NCBI GenBank assembly: GCA_037447605.1
Contig: CM074804.1
Span: forward strand, 3,368,776-3,432,775
Reading direction: 5' to 3'
From: Zygnema circumcarinatum
Taxonomy: Eukaryota > Streptophyta > Zygnematophyceae > Zygnematales > Zygnemataceae
DNA length: 64,000 nt
The notes beneath the pieces are model-generated. The model made no database searches. It saw nothing but the letters and a program-made list of their open reading frames with translations, and was not told where the DNA came from. This document shows positions 30,101 to 39,827 of this stretch, piece by piece. Position 1 is the stretch's first letter. The number at the start of each line of letters is the position of its first letter. Made by a program: the position numbers and the translations under genes.

Positions 30101-30579
30101 GTTTCAAGCACGATTACATGACCTCTGCGAGCTTCAAATCTGCAAACGATAGCGAATGGAAGGAGCTTGGTGCTTGGTGCTAGTCTGTAAATTGTGCAAA
30201 AATAAAGCTCACCTTTAAAGACCTTCTTAAAGCTTTGCTGCAGTGCAAGAACAAGGCCCGGTCCATTCCCCAGGCTACAGCCTCCATCAGAAGGAATCCT
30301 TACATACCCATTCCACGCACGTCCTTCCTCTTTCAGAATAACTCTAACTCTTTGAGGCAAAATACACATAGCCATCGTCGCCGCCTCGTCCAACAAACCG
30401 CCCTTGCCATCCTTCTCACAAAGGGCGTCAAGTGCATCCTTTGCATACCTTGACGGGTCAGGACGGAACCGCTCCCCTCTGTTAGAATTGAATAGCTCGT
30501 AAGTGCGCTTGAGAGACCTCAGAGTCAACTTCCGCAAAGACTGCAACTCCACGGGAAACTCCCCAGTATCCGCCGCCAT
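24170..30579 (-). CDS. PRL1: PRL1-type WD40 protein (pleiotropic regulatory locus 1; NTC/spliceosome-associated)
   Basis: Nuclear WD40 protein of the Prp19/NineTeen complex, active in splicing and signalling. Sixteen exons were traced: exon 1 from 30579; 29977-29809, 29515-29431, 29164-29096, 28937-28853, 27807-27715, 27451-27388, 27278-27193, 26574-26473, 26294-26211, 25936-25876, 25579-25513, 25299-25222, 24916-24852, 24628-24551 and 24345-24170. Exon 1 has the family start [19 protein letters not shown]. Next come [18 protein letters not shown], then seven WD repeats including [57 protein letters not shown] and [12 protein letters not shown]. The C-terminus is [17 protein letters not shown]...PPKEMRRF. 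All downstream junctions agree in phase. The end of exon 1 is unresolved: the donor that restores frame (TAT|GTAAGG, 30304) adds about 48 residues absent from flowering-plant PRL1, while a shorter exon ending at 30449 breaks the frame. Confidence 0.93.
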
Positions 30580-30855
30580 GGTGGAAGGCATTCCCTGCCC
30601 TTCCCCTCCGCCTCACCTCCCGAAGCCACCCGCTTCAAACTCTGCATCCCATATCAGCCACGCCTCCTGCAAGTGCAGGAAAGGCGGAGCCGGTGCTCGG
30701 AAAAGACGAGCAAGCTGCGTGCGGAAGGCGGAGGAACGGCGGGAGAGCGAAGCGCCTCGAAAAGGAAGTCCGTGCTCTGCGCTGCGTAACTTCTAGGGTT
30801 AGGGTTTGGGGCGCGTGAAGCTTTTTAGGGTTAGGCGAAAGGCGCTGAGGTGGGC
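30580..30855. promoter_or_regulatory. Bidirectional promoter region of PRL1 and ATG4 with telo-box motifs
   Basis: The start codons of the divergent PRL1 and ATG4 genes are only 276 bp apart. At about 30793-30810 the plus strand reads CTAGGGTTAGGGTTTGG, and at about 30823-30835 TTTTAGGGTTAGG. Their reverse complements are classical plant telo-boxes (AAACCCTAA), found near the starts of many housekeeping and growth-related plant genes. Motif presence is direct; function is inferred. Confidence 0.55.
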
Positions 30856-33800
30856 ATGGGAGGTTGTTCTCCTCCGCAGGAGGAGAAAAGAGAGAGCAGG
30901 TCGGAAGGGGGGCCGCGTGGAGGGGCGGCTGCGCTGCACGCAGCGGTAACGCATGTGCTCTACGCGCTCCGCATGAGGCAATTCCGGGATCTCTTTTCCA
31001 GGTATTTCTGCATGCCCTTGTTCTGTTGGCAGGAAGAAAGAAGGCGGATCTAGCCGTTTTCAAGTGAATAGCATCAATTGTGAAGGCTTCTACTCGTTCT
31101 GTTTACTGGCAGAGTTGGATTGGGCTTAGATCGAGTCTCAGAAGGATGGCATTCTTGGTGAAAGTTGAAGTCTAGGTGAAGTTTGGGATGAACCTCAACT
31201 TGTTTGGTTCAATTATGAGCCCGCTGTACCGCTGCAACGTGAAGGATGTTCTGCTGCATGAGAAGCATTGAAGGGGAACATGGTCAGGGTTCAACGGCCT
31301 TTGTAAGCCCATGCTCTTCTTATGCGGCTGTTTTTTTCTTTTTTTCTGTCATCGGTACCAGGCCTGCAGTAGTCTCTTGCCAAAGCCCGGCTTGGCTGTT
31401 GGGAGTCTGCTACGAGGCTCCTTTTGGAGACTCGACTGGAGATGAAGAGGCCTTGGCTAGGTTCCAGCGGGATTTCGAATCACGGCTATGGTTCACATAT
31501 CGTAGAGGTGAGCCTTGCCTTGAAATCGGCTGTCCCTTATGCAAGATCTTTCCACAATTCACTCACTTCATATCTTAGGGGTGCTAGGAAAGCTTGCACA
31601 AACCAAGTCTGACCCGTCCTAACTATTGTAGTAGGATACGACATGTTATAGGTTCTGCACATTCGTTTTGTGCACCAACTGCCTTCTTGGGCGTACTGGG
31701 TGGCGTCGGCCAGATTTTGAAGCACTGGGAGACAGCAACCTTACCAGCGATGTAGGGTGGGGCTGCATGCTACGCAGTGGACAGATGCTTCTGGCTCAGG
31801 TTCATCCGACGTCCCTTACATTAGTGGAACATAAGTGTAGGGGTTGTCAAGTTTGTGTAGAACATCCTTCGGTCGAGACCCATAAGTTCTGGGAAGATTC
31901 AAGTAATACCGGCCATGATCGTCAAATTTATATATTCTATGCACGTATTCATGGTGATATTCGAATCAATCAAGGCTCAGTATCATGAAGTTTGGCCATC
32001 CACTGGGAAGGGCAGGCTCTGATCAATGATCGGCTCGGAAGGTCTTGGCGATGGAATAATGAGGAGGTAGACAAACCTTTATCCTTCCTCTCCTTTCGTC
32101 TTGTTGCAGTGGCTAATTTCACAACTGATTCTTACGGCCTCAGGGTGCTCCTTAGTAATGTTTTGTAAATTTATTGGAATGAGCAACAGGTATTCATCGT
32201 TGGCCAACTTCCAAACTAGCTATCTCACTGAATGCCCTCGTTGCTTGGATCGTGCAGTTGGGACCCGAATACTTGGAGATTGTGAACAGCTTTGGAGATG
32301 CTCCTACGCGGCCGTTCTCTATTCACCATCTTATAGCTGTGGGATCGAAGTATGGGCTTTGTGCCGGGGAATGGCTAGGCCCGTATGTGCTGTGTCGCAC
32401 TCTCGAGGCTTTGGCTGATTCAAGCAACCCTGCCAGTAATCTTCTACGAATGGCAGTGCATGTGGTGGCAGGAGATGGGAAGAGAGAGTCTGGAGGGGCG
32501 CCAATGTTATGTGTAGATGACGTTGTCGAACTTTGTATACGAAGGAGTGCTGGACCTGAGGATGCGCAACAAATAGGAGCTAGCAATCCAGGCAATAGTT
32601 GGCATCCAGTCCTCATCCTGATACCCCTCATGCTAGGCCACGACAAAATCAATCCTAGGTGTGCCCCTCAGCCATTCGCTATTGGGTTTTTTTTGAGCAA
32701 GATGTGTAACGAAGAATAGCTGTATATACCAGGCTTGGTTAACAGAAAGGGTAGCAGAAGCATTGAATACATTCTTGATTGAGTTTCACACTCATGGTGG
32801 TCGCTTCATTGTTTGCAGGTATCTCCAATCACTGCGTGCTGTATTCGAGTTTCCACAGAGCCTGGGAGTGGTGGGCGGCAAGCCAGGAGGGGCAATGTAC
32901 CTTGTCGGAACTCAGGAGGAGCAGTTGCTATACCTTGACCCCCATCAAGTACAATCGGTAAGCCATGGTTAGAAGCAGACTTATCAAACACAAAAGCCTG
33001 CAGAACTGGCATTAAAGTCAGTTTTCTATTCCACTAAGGGAAACTTTCGTCAGGGGGAAGGTCTTGCATTTTAGTTCCTCAAACCTTAAGCAGATGTCTA
33101 GTATGGCCATCTTCTGAAACTCAATTGTTAGCACACAGGACAAGCGGATCAATTTCAAAGTGCAATCTTTGTTCGCAAGGTTTGCTTGAGATTACTCATC
33201 CGTTCATTGTTGCAAGAAATAATATGCTGTTCGGCAAAAGATAATGGATTTCATGCTTGTTTGAATGGTAATGAAATCTCATTCTCACTCACTATTTGGG
33301 AGGCTTTACCCCTCCAAGCGTGTTTATTTGTTTTGAATTGTGACTTGTAACATAGCAGCTTGGCTGCGGAACCTTGTCTGTTTGCTGGACTGCCCATCTT
33401 AGGTCTCCAATTGCGAGGCACTCAATTTTTGAGGCAACTTTATATCCTAAACGTCGCTTATATGTTCCTTCGTTCCTCATGTATGGTTTTTTGGAGGGTT
33501 CGCCAGACTAGCCTTATTCCCGAGAATTCTGATCAGCAAGGCTTGGACACCAGCTCTTACCACTGCAGGTACAGAAGTCCAGAATGTTTTGGATGGCAGG
33601 AACTAATGTATCTTTCAAGTATTATAGCGCTGACAGGCACGTGGCTACATGGATAGTAGGGGTGGAAAACTTATGGGGATTTGACTTAGGATGACAAACT
33701 GAGGAATGTAAGTGGGGGGGGGGCTTCTTGTGACCTTCAAGCATGGCATGCTTCATATGAACAGACTGATTAACTGAACAGCAGCAAGAGTTTCACTCAC

Positions 33801-34279
33801 CAGCGTTCAAGGGGCGCCTCTAGACAAAGGTGTTTCTGCAGAGGCTGATTGGATGCATGAGTGCATGACAGGGTGCCCCGGAAGATGCCGCTGGAGGCCA
33901 TGGATCCATCATTAGCTCTCGGCTTCTATTGCAAGACCGAAGGTGAGTTATGGCCTAGAAGTGTTTAAACCGCTAGTGGGACTCCCTTAATGCTGGAAGT
34001 CCTGTTTTTGTTAGTCGATCTTGGGGTACGAGTACACAAGCTAGGCTAGGGTTAATTTCGTTTTCCAAACCACAAGTGCTTGTCCTTGGTGCAGATGAAT
34101 TTCAAGACCTATGTGTCCGATCTATAGAGCTGGCCGAACGATCCACTGGTGCACCAATGTTCACTATCGGAAGGCGTGAAGATTGGCAAACAGGCGGAGT
34201 TTCAGAGTCTCAAGAAAATCCATATGAAGAAGATAAGGAGTCTTCTTCTCATGGGGAGGACGATTGGCAGATTGTGTGA
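30856..34279 (+). CDS. ATG4: Autophagy cysteine protease ATG4
   Basis: ATG4 trims ATG8 to expose its C-terminal glycine and later delipidates ATG8-PE, in the cytosol. Nine exons fit in phase: 30856-31001, 31362-31507, 31714-31799, 32016-32066, 32258-32658, 32819-32957, 33525-33568, 33872-33942 and 34095-34279, about 422 residues. Key parts are [22 protein letters not shown], the catalytic Cys segment [20 protein letters not shown] and [20 protein letters not shown]. Next come [55 protein letters not shown] and the Asp-x-His dyad in LYLDPHQVQ. The end is [24 protein letters not shown] and an acidic tail finishing EDDWQIV, an apparent LIR/AIM-like end typical of the plant family. Family length is about 450-480 residues, so the N-terminus here is short. 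The 44-bp seventh exon is the weakest call. Confidence 0.93.
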
Positions 34280-35399
34280 GGAGAGGATTGTAACGGGGGA
34301 GAGCCTTTGGCCATGTCATGTGGGAATGGCCTTTCCAGCTCGCACTGTACATGCAGGAGGCTCGGATTGGTCATGTTTGTTGACCGACTTGCTCTCTTTC
34401 TAGGGAACTGTGAATATTAGCTTGACATTGTTTGCTGTGAATTGTTATGAAAGGACCGGACCGGTGTACATAAGCTTAGTGAACACATTTAGCCATTTTA
34501 TTGGATTGATTGATAGTGAGCTGTGAGGCTGAAACGGGCTTTTTGAGAAATGTACCTTTTGAACTAACAATGGAGGAGCGCCGTCCATTGTATTCCAAAA
34601 TACAGCGCATTGCCATGGCCTGGCAGATTCTCCAAGAGGGATTTTGGTGGAGGAGTGCACGGACGCATATCAAGAAAACTTTCTGCAGCCTTCTGCATGC
34701 GGCACTTCCTCATAGTTGGAGTTCAGGATCTCGAACTGGACTTCATGGACGCTTTACAGAAACGGATGCGATTCAGACAACTTGTCTCTTCCCTGCACGT
34801 GATGTCTGGATATTGATACTGTTCCAACTTTCCATTGACTGTAATTTGCATGAGGGTCTTAGCATTGTTTGAGAGTGTTGTTGTTTGACCTTCTCCTTGT
34901 ATACTGATTGATCATTGATGCTTGATTTGGTTTAATTGCTTGATAGAGCGTCGTTGAGTTTGCATCGAGTCAGGCCATCCACGTGCTGAAGTCTAGCCAG
35001 CAAACACTCATATACTTTGCGCCAAACTAAAGCATTGTGTTCCCCTTGTTCCCATGCATGCAACCAGAATCCTCCTCGTTTTTTGAGACAATGTTGTTGA
35101 TTAAACGGTGTTTGATTGATCCAGTGGATTGTCTATGGGGTTTCTATGGTATAAATTGTTAGAAATTCTTCCATTTGCCGATGTGTCTCCACTAACAGCT
35201 GCCGGATCCAACTCCTCAGTTGTTGACATGATCTTATGCAGCCTCTAATTGCATACCAAATAAAGCATAAAGGCAATCAGACAACAACAACAACAACAAC
35301 AACATTAACAATAACAATGACAGGAATGACTTGGTTACACTATCCAGAAGTGTTCGAAAATAGCTTCACAACCTCCCAATGCTCCGATTCTGCATATCT
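34280..35399. other. Intergenic region downstream of ATG4
   Basis: About 1.1 kb, probably starting with the ATG4 3' UTR. A (CAA)n microsatellite lies at about 35283-35306. No convincing gene seen. Confidence 0.5.
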
Positions 35400-35812
35400 T
35401 TAGAAGTCGTACACACGACGAATAAGCAAAAATCCGGTCGAATCCCAACCATCAGATACCTTACCGATTGCAGATCTGCGCAAAATGCCAACCATCTACT
35501 ACTGCTCTTTATAATTTTACGGTTCTATCTCTTTCATAAGTCAACTTGGATCCATTGGGATAGAGTTAGGGACAAAATCTTGCATGTTAAGCTTTTAAGG
35601 ATATTTTTTGCGTACTTTTCCTGACACATGAAAATACTACCGTCTTTCTTCCTCCCTAACTGAGTCCCTAGAAAATATTCAGTCTGTCTAAGATCGAACA
35701 TATAAGTACTTTTACTTATTTCCTTTTCAAAAAATTTCGAGGAAAATATTTGCCCCCTCTTTTGTTGTCCGGTGCCGCCGGTACGTACAACTCGATGTAC
35801 ATTAGCTCCCAA
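35400..35812 (-). mobile_element. Decayed Ty1/copia retrotransposon reverse-transcriptase fragment
   Basis: On the minus strand a frame reads MFDLRQTEYFLGTQ, then DGSIFMCQEKYAKNILKSL. This matches the pattern of the C-terminal reverse-transcriptase region of plant copia polyproteins (xFLGxEIxxxxxGIxxxQxKYxxxLL). It continues, interrupted by stop codons, into PMDPS and MVGIL, which align with the usual TPM...MVGSLxYL that follows. No LTRs, integrase or RNase H were identified, so this is an old internal fragment. Confidence 0.75.
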
Positions 35813-36104
35813 CCTTTTTTGAGCTTATTTTTTTTCAGTCATTTGACGAACGAGAGGCTGCCGATGAGCTTTTCCTTATCTAACATTAACATTCACATTT
35901 GACTAACATTGCCATCTGTAAGATGGAACCACCGTTCTTGAAACCCCCTCTACCTACCTTTGCATCCTGACCGCTCTTCTTAAGCAGTCCACTCTCTGCC
36001 CTACTCCCAAGGAACCCACTCCGCGAGTGTTTATCACCTGACAGCATGTCCAGCTACCACATGGCATATCTCATTATCCCTCAGTATGTCCCAATCGCGA
36101 TCCC
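35813..36104. other. Short non-coding spacer before the 5S-linked repeats
   Basis: No coding signal beyond the copia fragment and no recognisable element end. Confidence 0.35.
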
Positions 36105-36359
36105 GTTGGCAACCTTGGAATTCAATGGTTGCAACCATTGGCAATGGTTTGTTTTGTTTTGTCCCGTCGCAATGGTTGGCGACCTTGGAATGCAGTGGTT
36201 GCAACGATGGGCAATGGTTTTCAACGTTGCCAACCATTGCCGCCAGCCCTAAACAACTATTGCCTATTGCCAATGGTTGGCAATCTTGGAATTCAAGGGC
36301 CGGCGGGCGGCAATGGTTGGCAACATTGAAAACCATTGCCAATGGTTGCAACCGTAGGC

Positions 36360-36578
36360 AATGGTTGTTTCGGTCCGATGGCGGTCCGGGCGGCGATGGT
36401 TCCAACCATTTGGCAATTGCTGTTTCGGACCGGCTTGCCGAGAGACAAGCAGTCCGCCAAGGCGTCAGCTTGTGACGTCAGCCAAGAACAGCTCAAGAAC
36501 AATGTCAACATTATTGGTCACACCATCGATGTTGATGTTTGACCATTTCCAGAAATGAAAGAAAAGAGTAAAATGTGT
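36360..36578. repeat. 5S-linked repeat body, copy 1
   Basis: Unit beginning AATGGTTGTTTCGGTCCGAT and ending in GAAAGAAAAGAGTAAAATGT. It contains an embedded TGACGTCA-type palindrome (GTGACGTCAGCC). Four copies exist in the window (36360, 36579, 37503 and 39064). The AATGTGTAA at the junction of copies 1 and 2 (36572-36580) is the uninterrupted counterpart of the Mutator-like insertion site at 37725. Confidence 0.85.
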
Positions 36579-36807
36579 AATGGTTGTTTCGGTCCGATGG
36601 CAAGGGTTGTGTCGGTCGGGCAGCGATGGTTCCAACCATTGGCAATTGCTGTTTCGGACCGGCTTGCCGAGAGACAAGCAGTCCGCCAAGGCGTCAGCTT
36701 GTGACGTCAGCCAAGAACAGGTCAAGAACAATGTCCAACATGATTGGTCACACCATCGATGTTGATGTTTGACCATTTCCAAAAATGAAAGAAAAGAGTA
36801 AAAGGTG
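36579..36807. repeat. 5S-linked repeat body, copy 2, abutting the 5S rRNA gene
   Basis: Same unit as at 36360; its end runs directly into the 3' end of the minus-strand 5S rRNA sequence. Confidence 0.85.
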
Positions 36808-36926
36808 TGGGTGCGACACCGGGACTTCCCGGGAGGTCACCCATCCCAGTACTATTCCGGCCCACAGGCGCTTAGCTGCGGAGTTCTGATGGGATCCGGC
36901 GTAGTAGCCTAGGTATGATCGCACCA
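36808..36926 (-). rRNA. 5S ribosomal RNA
   Basis: The reverse complement starts GTGGTGCGATCATACC and contains GGATCCCATCAGAACTCCG. It also has the internal control elements AGCTAAGCGCC (box A type) and GGATGGGTGACC (IE/box C region), and ends GTCCCGGTGTCGCACCC. The two ends pair to form helix I, and the length (about 119 nt) is right. A T-rich stretch (TTTT) lies just downstream of the 3' end, as expected of a Pol III terminator. The GCAGCTAAGCGCC...GGCCGGAATAGTACTGGG variant fits streptophytes. It may be functional or a dispersed copy of the main 5S array. Confidence 0.9.
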
Positions 36927-37502
36927 CGTGTACGGGCGTCCGAGTGTCCGCGCTTGTTCGTTCGTTTCTGTTTTCTTTTCTCCTTTCGAGGGAAGACATC
37001 GGACGCCTCCTTTCGGCAATGGTTGTTTGGGACCGGCGGCAATGGTTGGAACCAGTGGCAATGGTTGTTTCGGTCCCGTCGCAATGGTGGGCAACCTTGG
37101 AATTCAATGGTTGCAACCATTGGCAATGGTTTTCAATGTTGCCAACCAAACCATTGCCGCTGGCCCTAAACAACGATCGCCAATGGTTGGCAACCTTGGA
37201 ATTGAAGGGCCGGCGGCAATGGTTGCCAATCCAAAACCATTGCCAAATGGTTGCAACCGTACCGCAGGCAATGGTATGGTTGGAACCATTGGCAATCGTT
37301 GTTTGTTTTTGTCCCGTCGCAATGGTTGGCGACCTTGGAATGCAGTGGTTGCAACGATGGGCCATGGTTTTCAACGTTGCCAACCACTGCCGCCAGCCCT
37401 AAACAACTATTGCCAATGGTTGGCAATCTTGGAATTCAAGGGCCGGCGGGCGGCAATGGTTGGCAACATTGAAAACCATTGCCAATGGTTGCAACCGTAG
37501 GC

Positions 37503-37733
37503 AATGGTTGTTTCGGTCCGATGGCAAGGGTTGTGTCGGTCGGGCGGCGATGGTTCCAACCATTGGCAATTGCTGTTTCGGACCGGCTTGCCGAGAGACA
37601 AGCAGTCCGCCAAGGCGTCAGCTTGTGACGTCAGCCAAGAACAGCTCAAGAACAATGTCAACATTATTGGTCACACCATCGATGTTGATGTTTGACCATT
37701 TCCAGAAATGAAAGAAAAGAGTAAAATGTGTAA
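37503..37733. repeat. 5S-linked repeat body, copy 3, interrupted at its 3' end
   Basis: Same unit as at 36360. It ends in AATGTGTAA (37725-37733), which is the left copy of the target-site duplication of the element starting at 37734. Confidence 0.85.
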
Positions 37734-38320
37734 GGAGAACTATATACCGCCCCCTTTTTTTGGTTATCCCGCCACTGTTTTTTTGAAATCCGACCCTCCC
37801 ATTTCGGCTATTCTGCCCCCCTCCCCCATTTTGGATATTCCGGGAGGAAATCGCCCTCCTGTTTTTAATATTTCTTTCCCGCGCCTCCCGTCCTCTCCCC
37901 GCCCCTCCCCTGCCCTCCCCCTCCCCTTCCCTTCCCTTCCCTTCCTCTTTCTCAGAAAGAAAGTGAAAGAGAGTGAGAGAGAGAGAGAGCAGAGTGAGAG
38001 CAGAGGAGAGGGACTACAGGAGAGAGCAAAGGAGAGAGAAGAGAGAGAGAGAGCAGAGGAGCGAGAGCCGAGGAGAAAGAGTATAGAGGAGAGAGAAAGA
38101 GCAAGAGGAGTGAGAGAAGAGGAGAGAGAGACTACAGGAGAGAGCAAAGGAGAGAGAGAATGAGCAGAGGAGAGAGCAAAGGAGAGAGAGAGAGTGAGTA
38201 GAGTGAGAGCAAAGGAGAGAGAGACTAGAGGAGAGAGCACAGGAGAGAGCAAAGGCGAAAGAGAGAATGAGCAGAGGAGAGAGAGTAGGAGAGAGAAAGA
38301 CTAGAGGAGAGAGAGCAGAG

Positions 38321-38351
<31 letters not shown>

Positions 38352-39056
38352 AGAGAGAGCAAGCAAGCAAGCCAACCATTACATCATGACAGAGCTTCAC
38401 ACCCACCAAAAGAAAAAGGATAAAAAGAGAATAAAAAGTTCCTAAATATAGAAAAACTCGCAAACCGAGAGGAAGAAGGGAAGGGGAGGGGTGGGCAGGG
38501 GAGGAGGGAGGGAGGGAGGGGTGGGCAGGGGAGGGAGGGCAGGGGAGGGGAGGGGAGGGAGGGGAGGGGAGGGAGGGAGGGAGGGGAGGGGAGGGAGGGA
38601 GGGAGGGAGGGGTGGGGTGGGCAGGGGAGGGAGGGAGAGGACGGGAGGGAGGGCAGGGAAGGGGAGGGAGGGGAGGGGAGGGAGGGAGGGGTGGGCAGGG
38701 GAGGGAGGGAGGGGTGGAGCAGGGGAGGGAGGGAGGGGTGGGCAGGGGAGGGAGGGAGAGGACGGGAGGGAGGGCAGGGAAGGGAGGGGAGGGGTGGGGT
38801 GGGCAGGGGAGGGAGGGAGGGGTGGGCAGGGGATGTTAGGGGAGGGGTGGGCAGGGGAGGGGAGGGGATGGGTGGGCAGGGGAGGGGCGGGGAGAGGACG
38901 GGAGGCGCGGGAAAGAAATATTAAAAACAGGGGGGGCGATTTCCTCCCGAAATATCCAAAATGGGGGAGGGGGGCAGAATAGCCGAAATGGGAGGGTCGG
39001 ATTTCAAAAAAACAGTGGCGGGATAACCAAAAAAGGGGGGCGGTATATAGTTCTCC
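37734..39056. mobile_element. Mutator-like non-autonomous element with long terminal inverted repeats
   Basis: A 1323-bp element. The left end reads GGAGAACTATATACCGCCCC and the right end is its inverted copy. The inverted repeats extend roughly 180 bp inward (to about 37917 and from about 38880) with only a few differences. They share TTGGTTATCCCGCCACTG, CCCATTTCGGCTATTCTG and AATATTTCTTTCCCGCGCC. The flanks carry a perfect 9-bp target duplication, AATGTGTAA, at 37725-37733 and 39057-39065. A 9-bp duplication with long inverted repeats is the hallmark of Mutator-like elements. The interior has no transposase: it is a GA-rich tract (about 37960-38360), a short unique stretch and a GGGAGG tract (about 38463-38890). 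Confidence 0.88.
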
Positions 39057-39291
39057 AATGTGTAATGGTTGTTTCGGTCCGATGGCAAGGGTTGTGTCGG
39101 TCGGGCGGCGATGGTTCCAACCATTGGCAATTGCTGTTTCGGACTGGCTTGCCGAGAGACAAGCAGTCCGCCAAGGCGTCAGCTTGTGACGTCAGCCAAG
39201 AACAGCTCAAGAACAATGTCAACATTATTGGTCACACCATCGATGTTGATGTTTGACCATTTCCAGAAATGAAAGAAAAGAGTAAAATGTG
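39057..39291. repeat. 5S-linked repeat body, copy 4, with right target-site duplicate
   Basis: It begins with the right-hand AATGTGTAA copy and continues as the same unit found at 36360. It runs into a truncated 5S sequence. Confidence 0.85.
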
Positions 39292-39331
39292 TGGGTGCGA
39301 CACTGAGACTTCCCGGGAGGTCACCCATCCC
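39292..39331 (-). pseudogene. Truncated 5S rRNA 3' end
   Basis: The reverse complement ends GGGATGGGTGACCTCCCGGG AAGTCTCAGTGTCGCACCC, matching the last roughly 40 nt of the 5S gene at 36808-36926. The match stops abruptly at 39331. Without the 1332 bp added by the insertion and its duplication, the two 5S 3' ends lie about 1.15 kb apart, as in a tandem 5S repeat. Confidence 0.8.
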
Positions 39332-39422
39332 CGACATGTTTCTTGCACCAGTTCTCACAAAAGGCTCAGCCTTTCCTCACCGTGTCCCTGAAATGGCCTG
39401 ACTCACCATCGCGAGTAACTTC

Positions 39423-39827
39423 TTACCTCGTTTTTCCTTTTCTTATTCCTTCATCATCGAGTACTACCTCTGTTTTGCAGGTGGCCGCCACATAACTCTT
39501 ATTTCCTTTTCTTATTCCTTCATCATCGAGTATTACCTCTGTTTTGCAGATGAGCGCCACATAACTCTTATGTCCTTTTATTATTCCTTCATCATCGAGT
39601 ATTACCTCTGTTTTGCAGATGAGCGCCACATAACTCTTATTTCCTTTTATTATTCCTTCCTTATCGAGTATTACCTCTGTTTTGCAGATGAGCGCCACAT
39701 AACTCTTATTTCCTTTTATTATTCCTTCATCATCGAGTAGTACCTCTGTTTTGCAGGTGGCCGCCACATTCCGAGAAGCAAGCGCCTCCTGCAACCTGTC
39801 TGAGGGCTTGCTCGAGAAGGCAGCCAA
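39423..39827 (-). repeat. 63-bp minisatellite encoding a 21-residue tandem repeat ORF
   Basis: Unit of 63 bp (CTTCATCATCGAGTATTACC, then TCTGTTTTGCAGATGAGCG, then CCACATAACTCTTATTTCC), about 5.5 copies between 39423 and 39780. Because 63 is divisible by three, the minus strand stays open as a 134-residue frame of CKTEVILDDEGIIKGNKSYV AL repeats, with a non-repeat N-terminus from 39827. Whether this is translated is unknown; no conserved domain was recognised. Confidence 0.7.

Larger units (their letters stand above)
36105..37502. repeat. Field of inverted decamers GCAATGGTTG / CAACCATTGC (5S-linked spacer repeat)
   Basis: The decamer GCAATGGTTG or its complement CAACCATTGC, with one-base variants, recurs many times in both orientations from about 36105 to 37560, often as back-to-back palindromes (for example GGTTCCAACC followed by ATTGGCAA). 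A segment of about 430 bp at 36146-36580 recurs at about 37300-37733 with few changes, showing a duplication of the whole block including its 218-bp tail. Confidence 0.8.

Noticed and set aside
38014-38982. Open frames rich in Ser/Leu (minus) or Gly/Arg/Glu (plus)
   Set aside because: They are translations of GA and GGGAGG tracts inside the Mutator-like element.
39423-39780. CRISPR-like array from regularly spaced repeats
   Set aside because: The whole 63-bp unit is repeated with no unique spacers, and the genome is eukaryotic.
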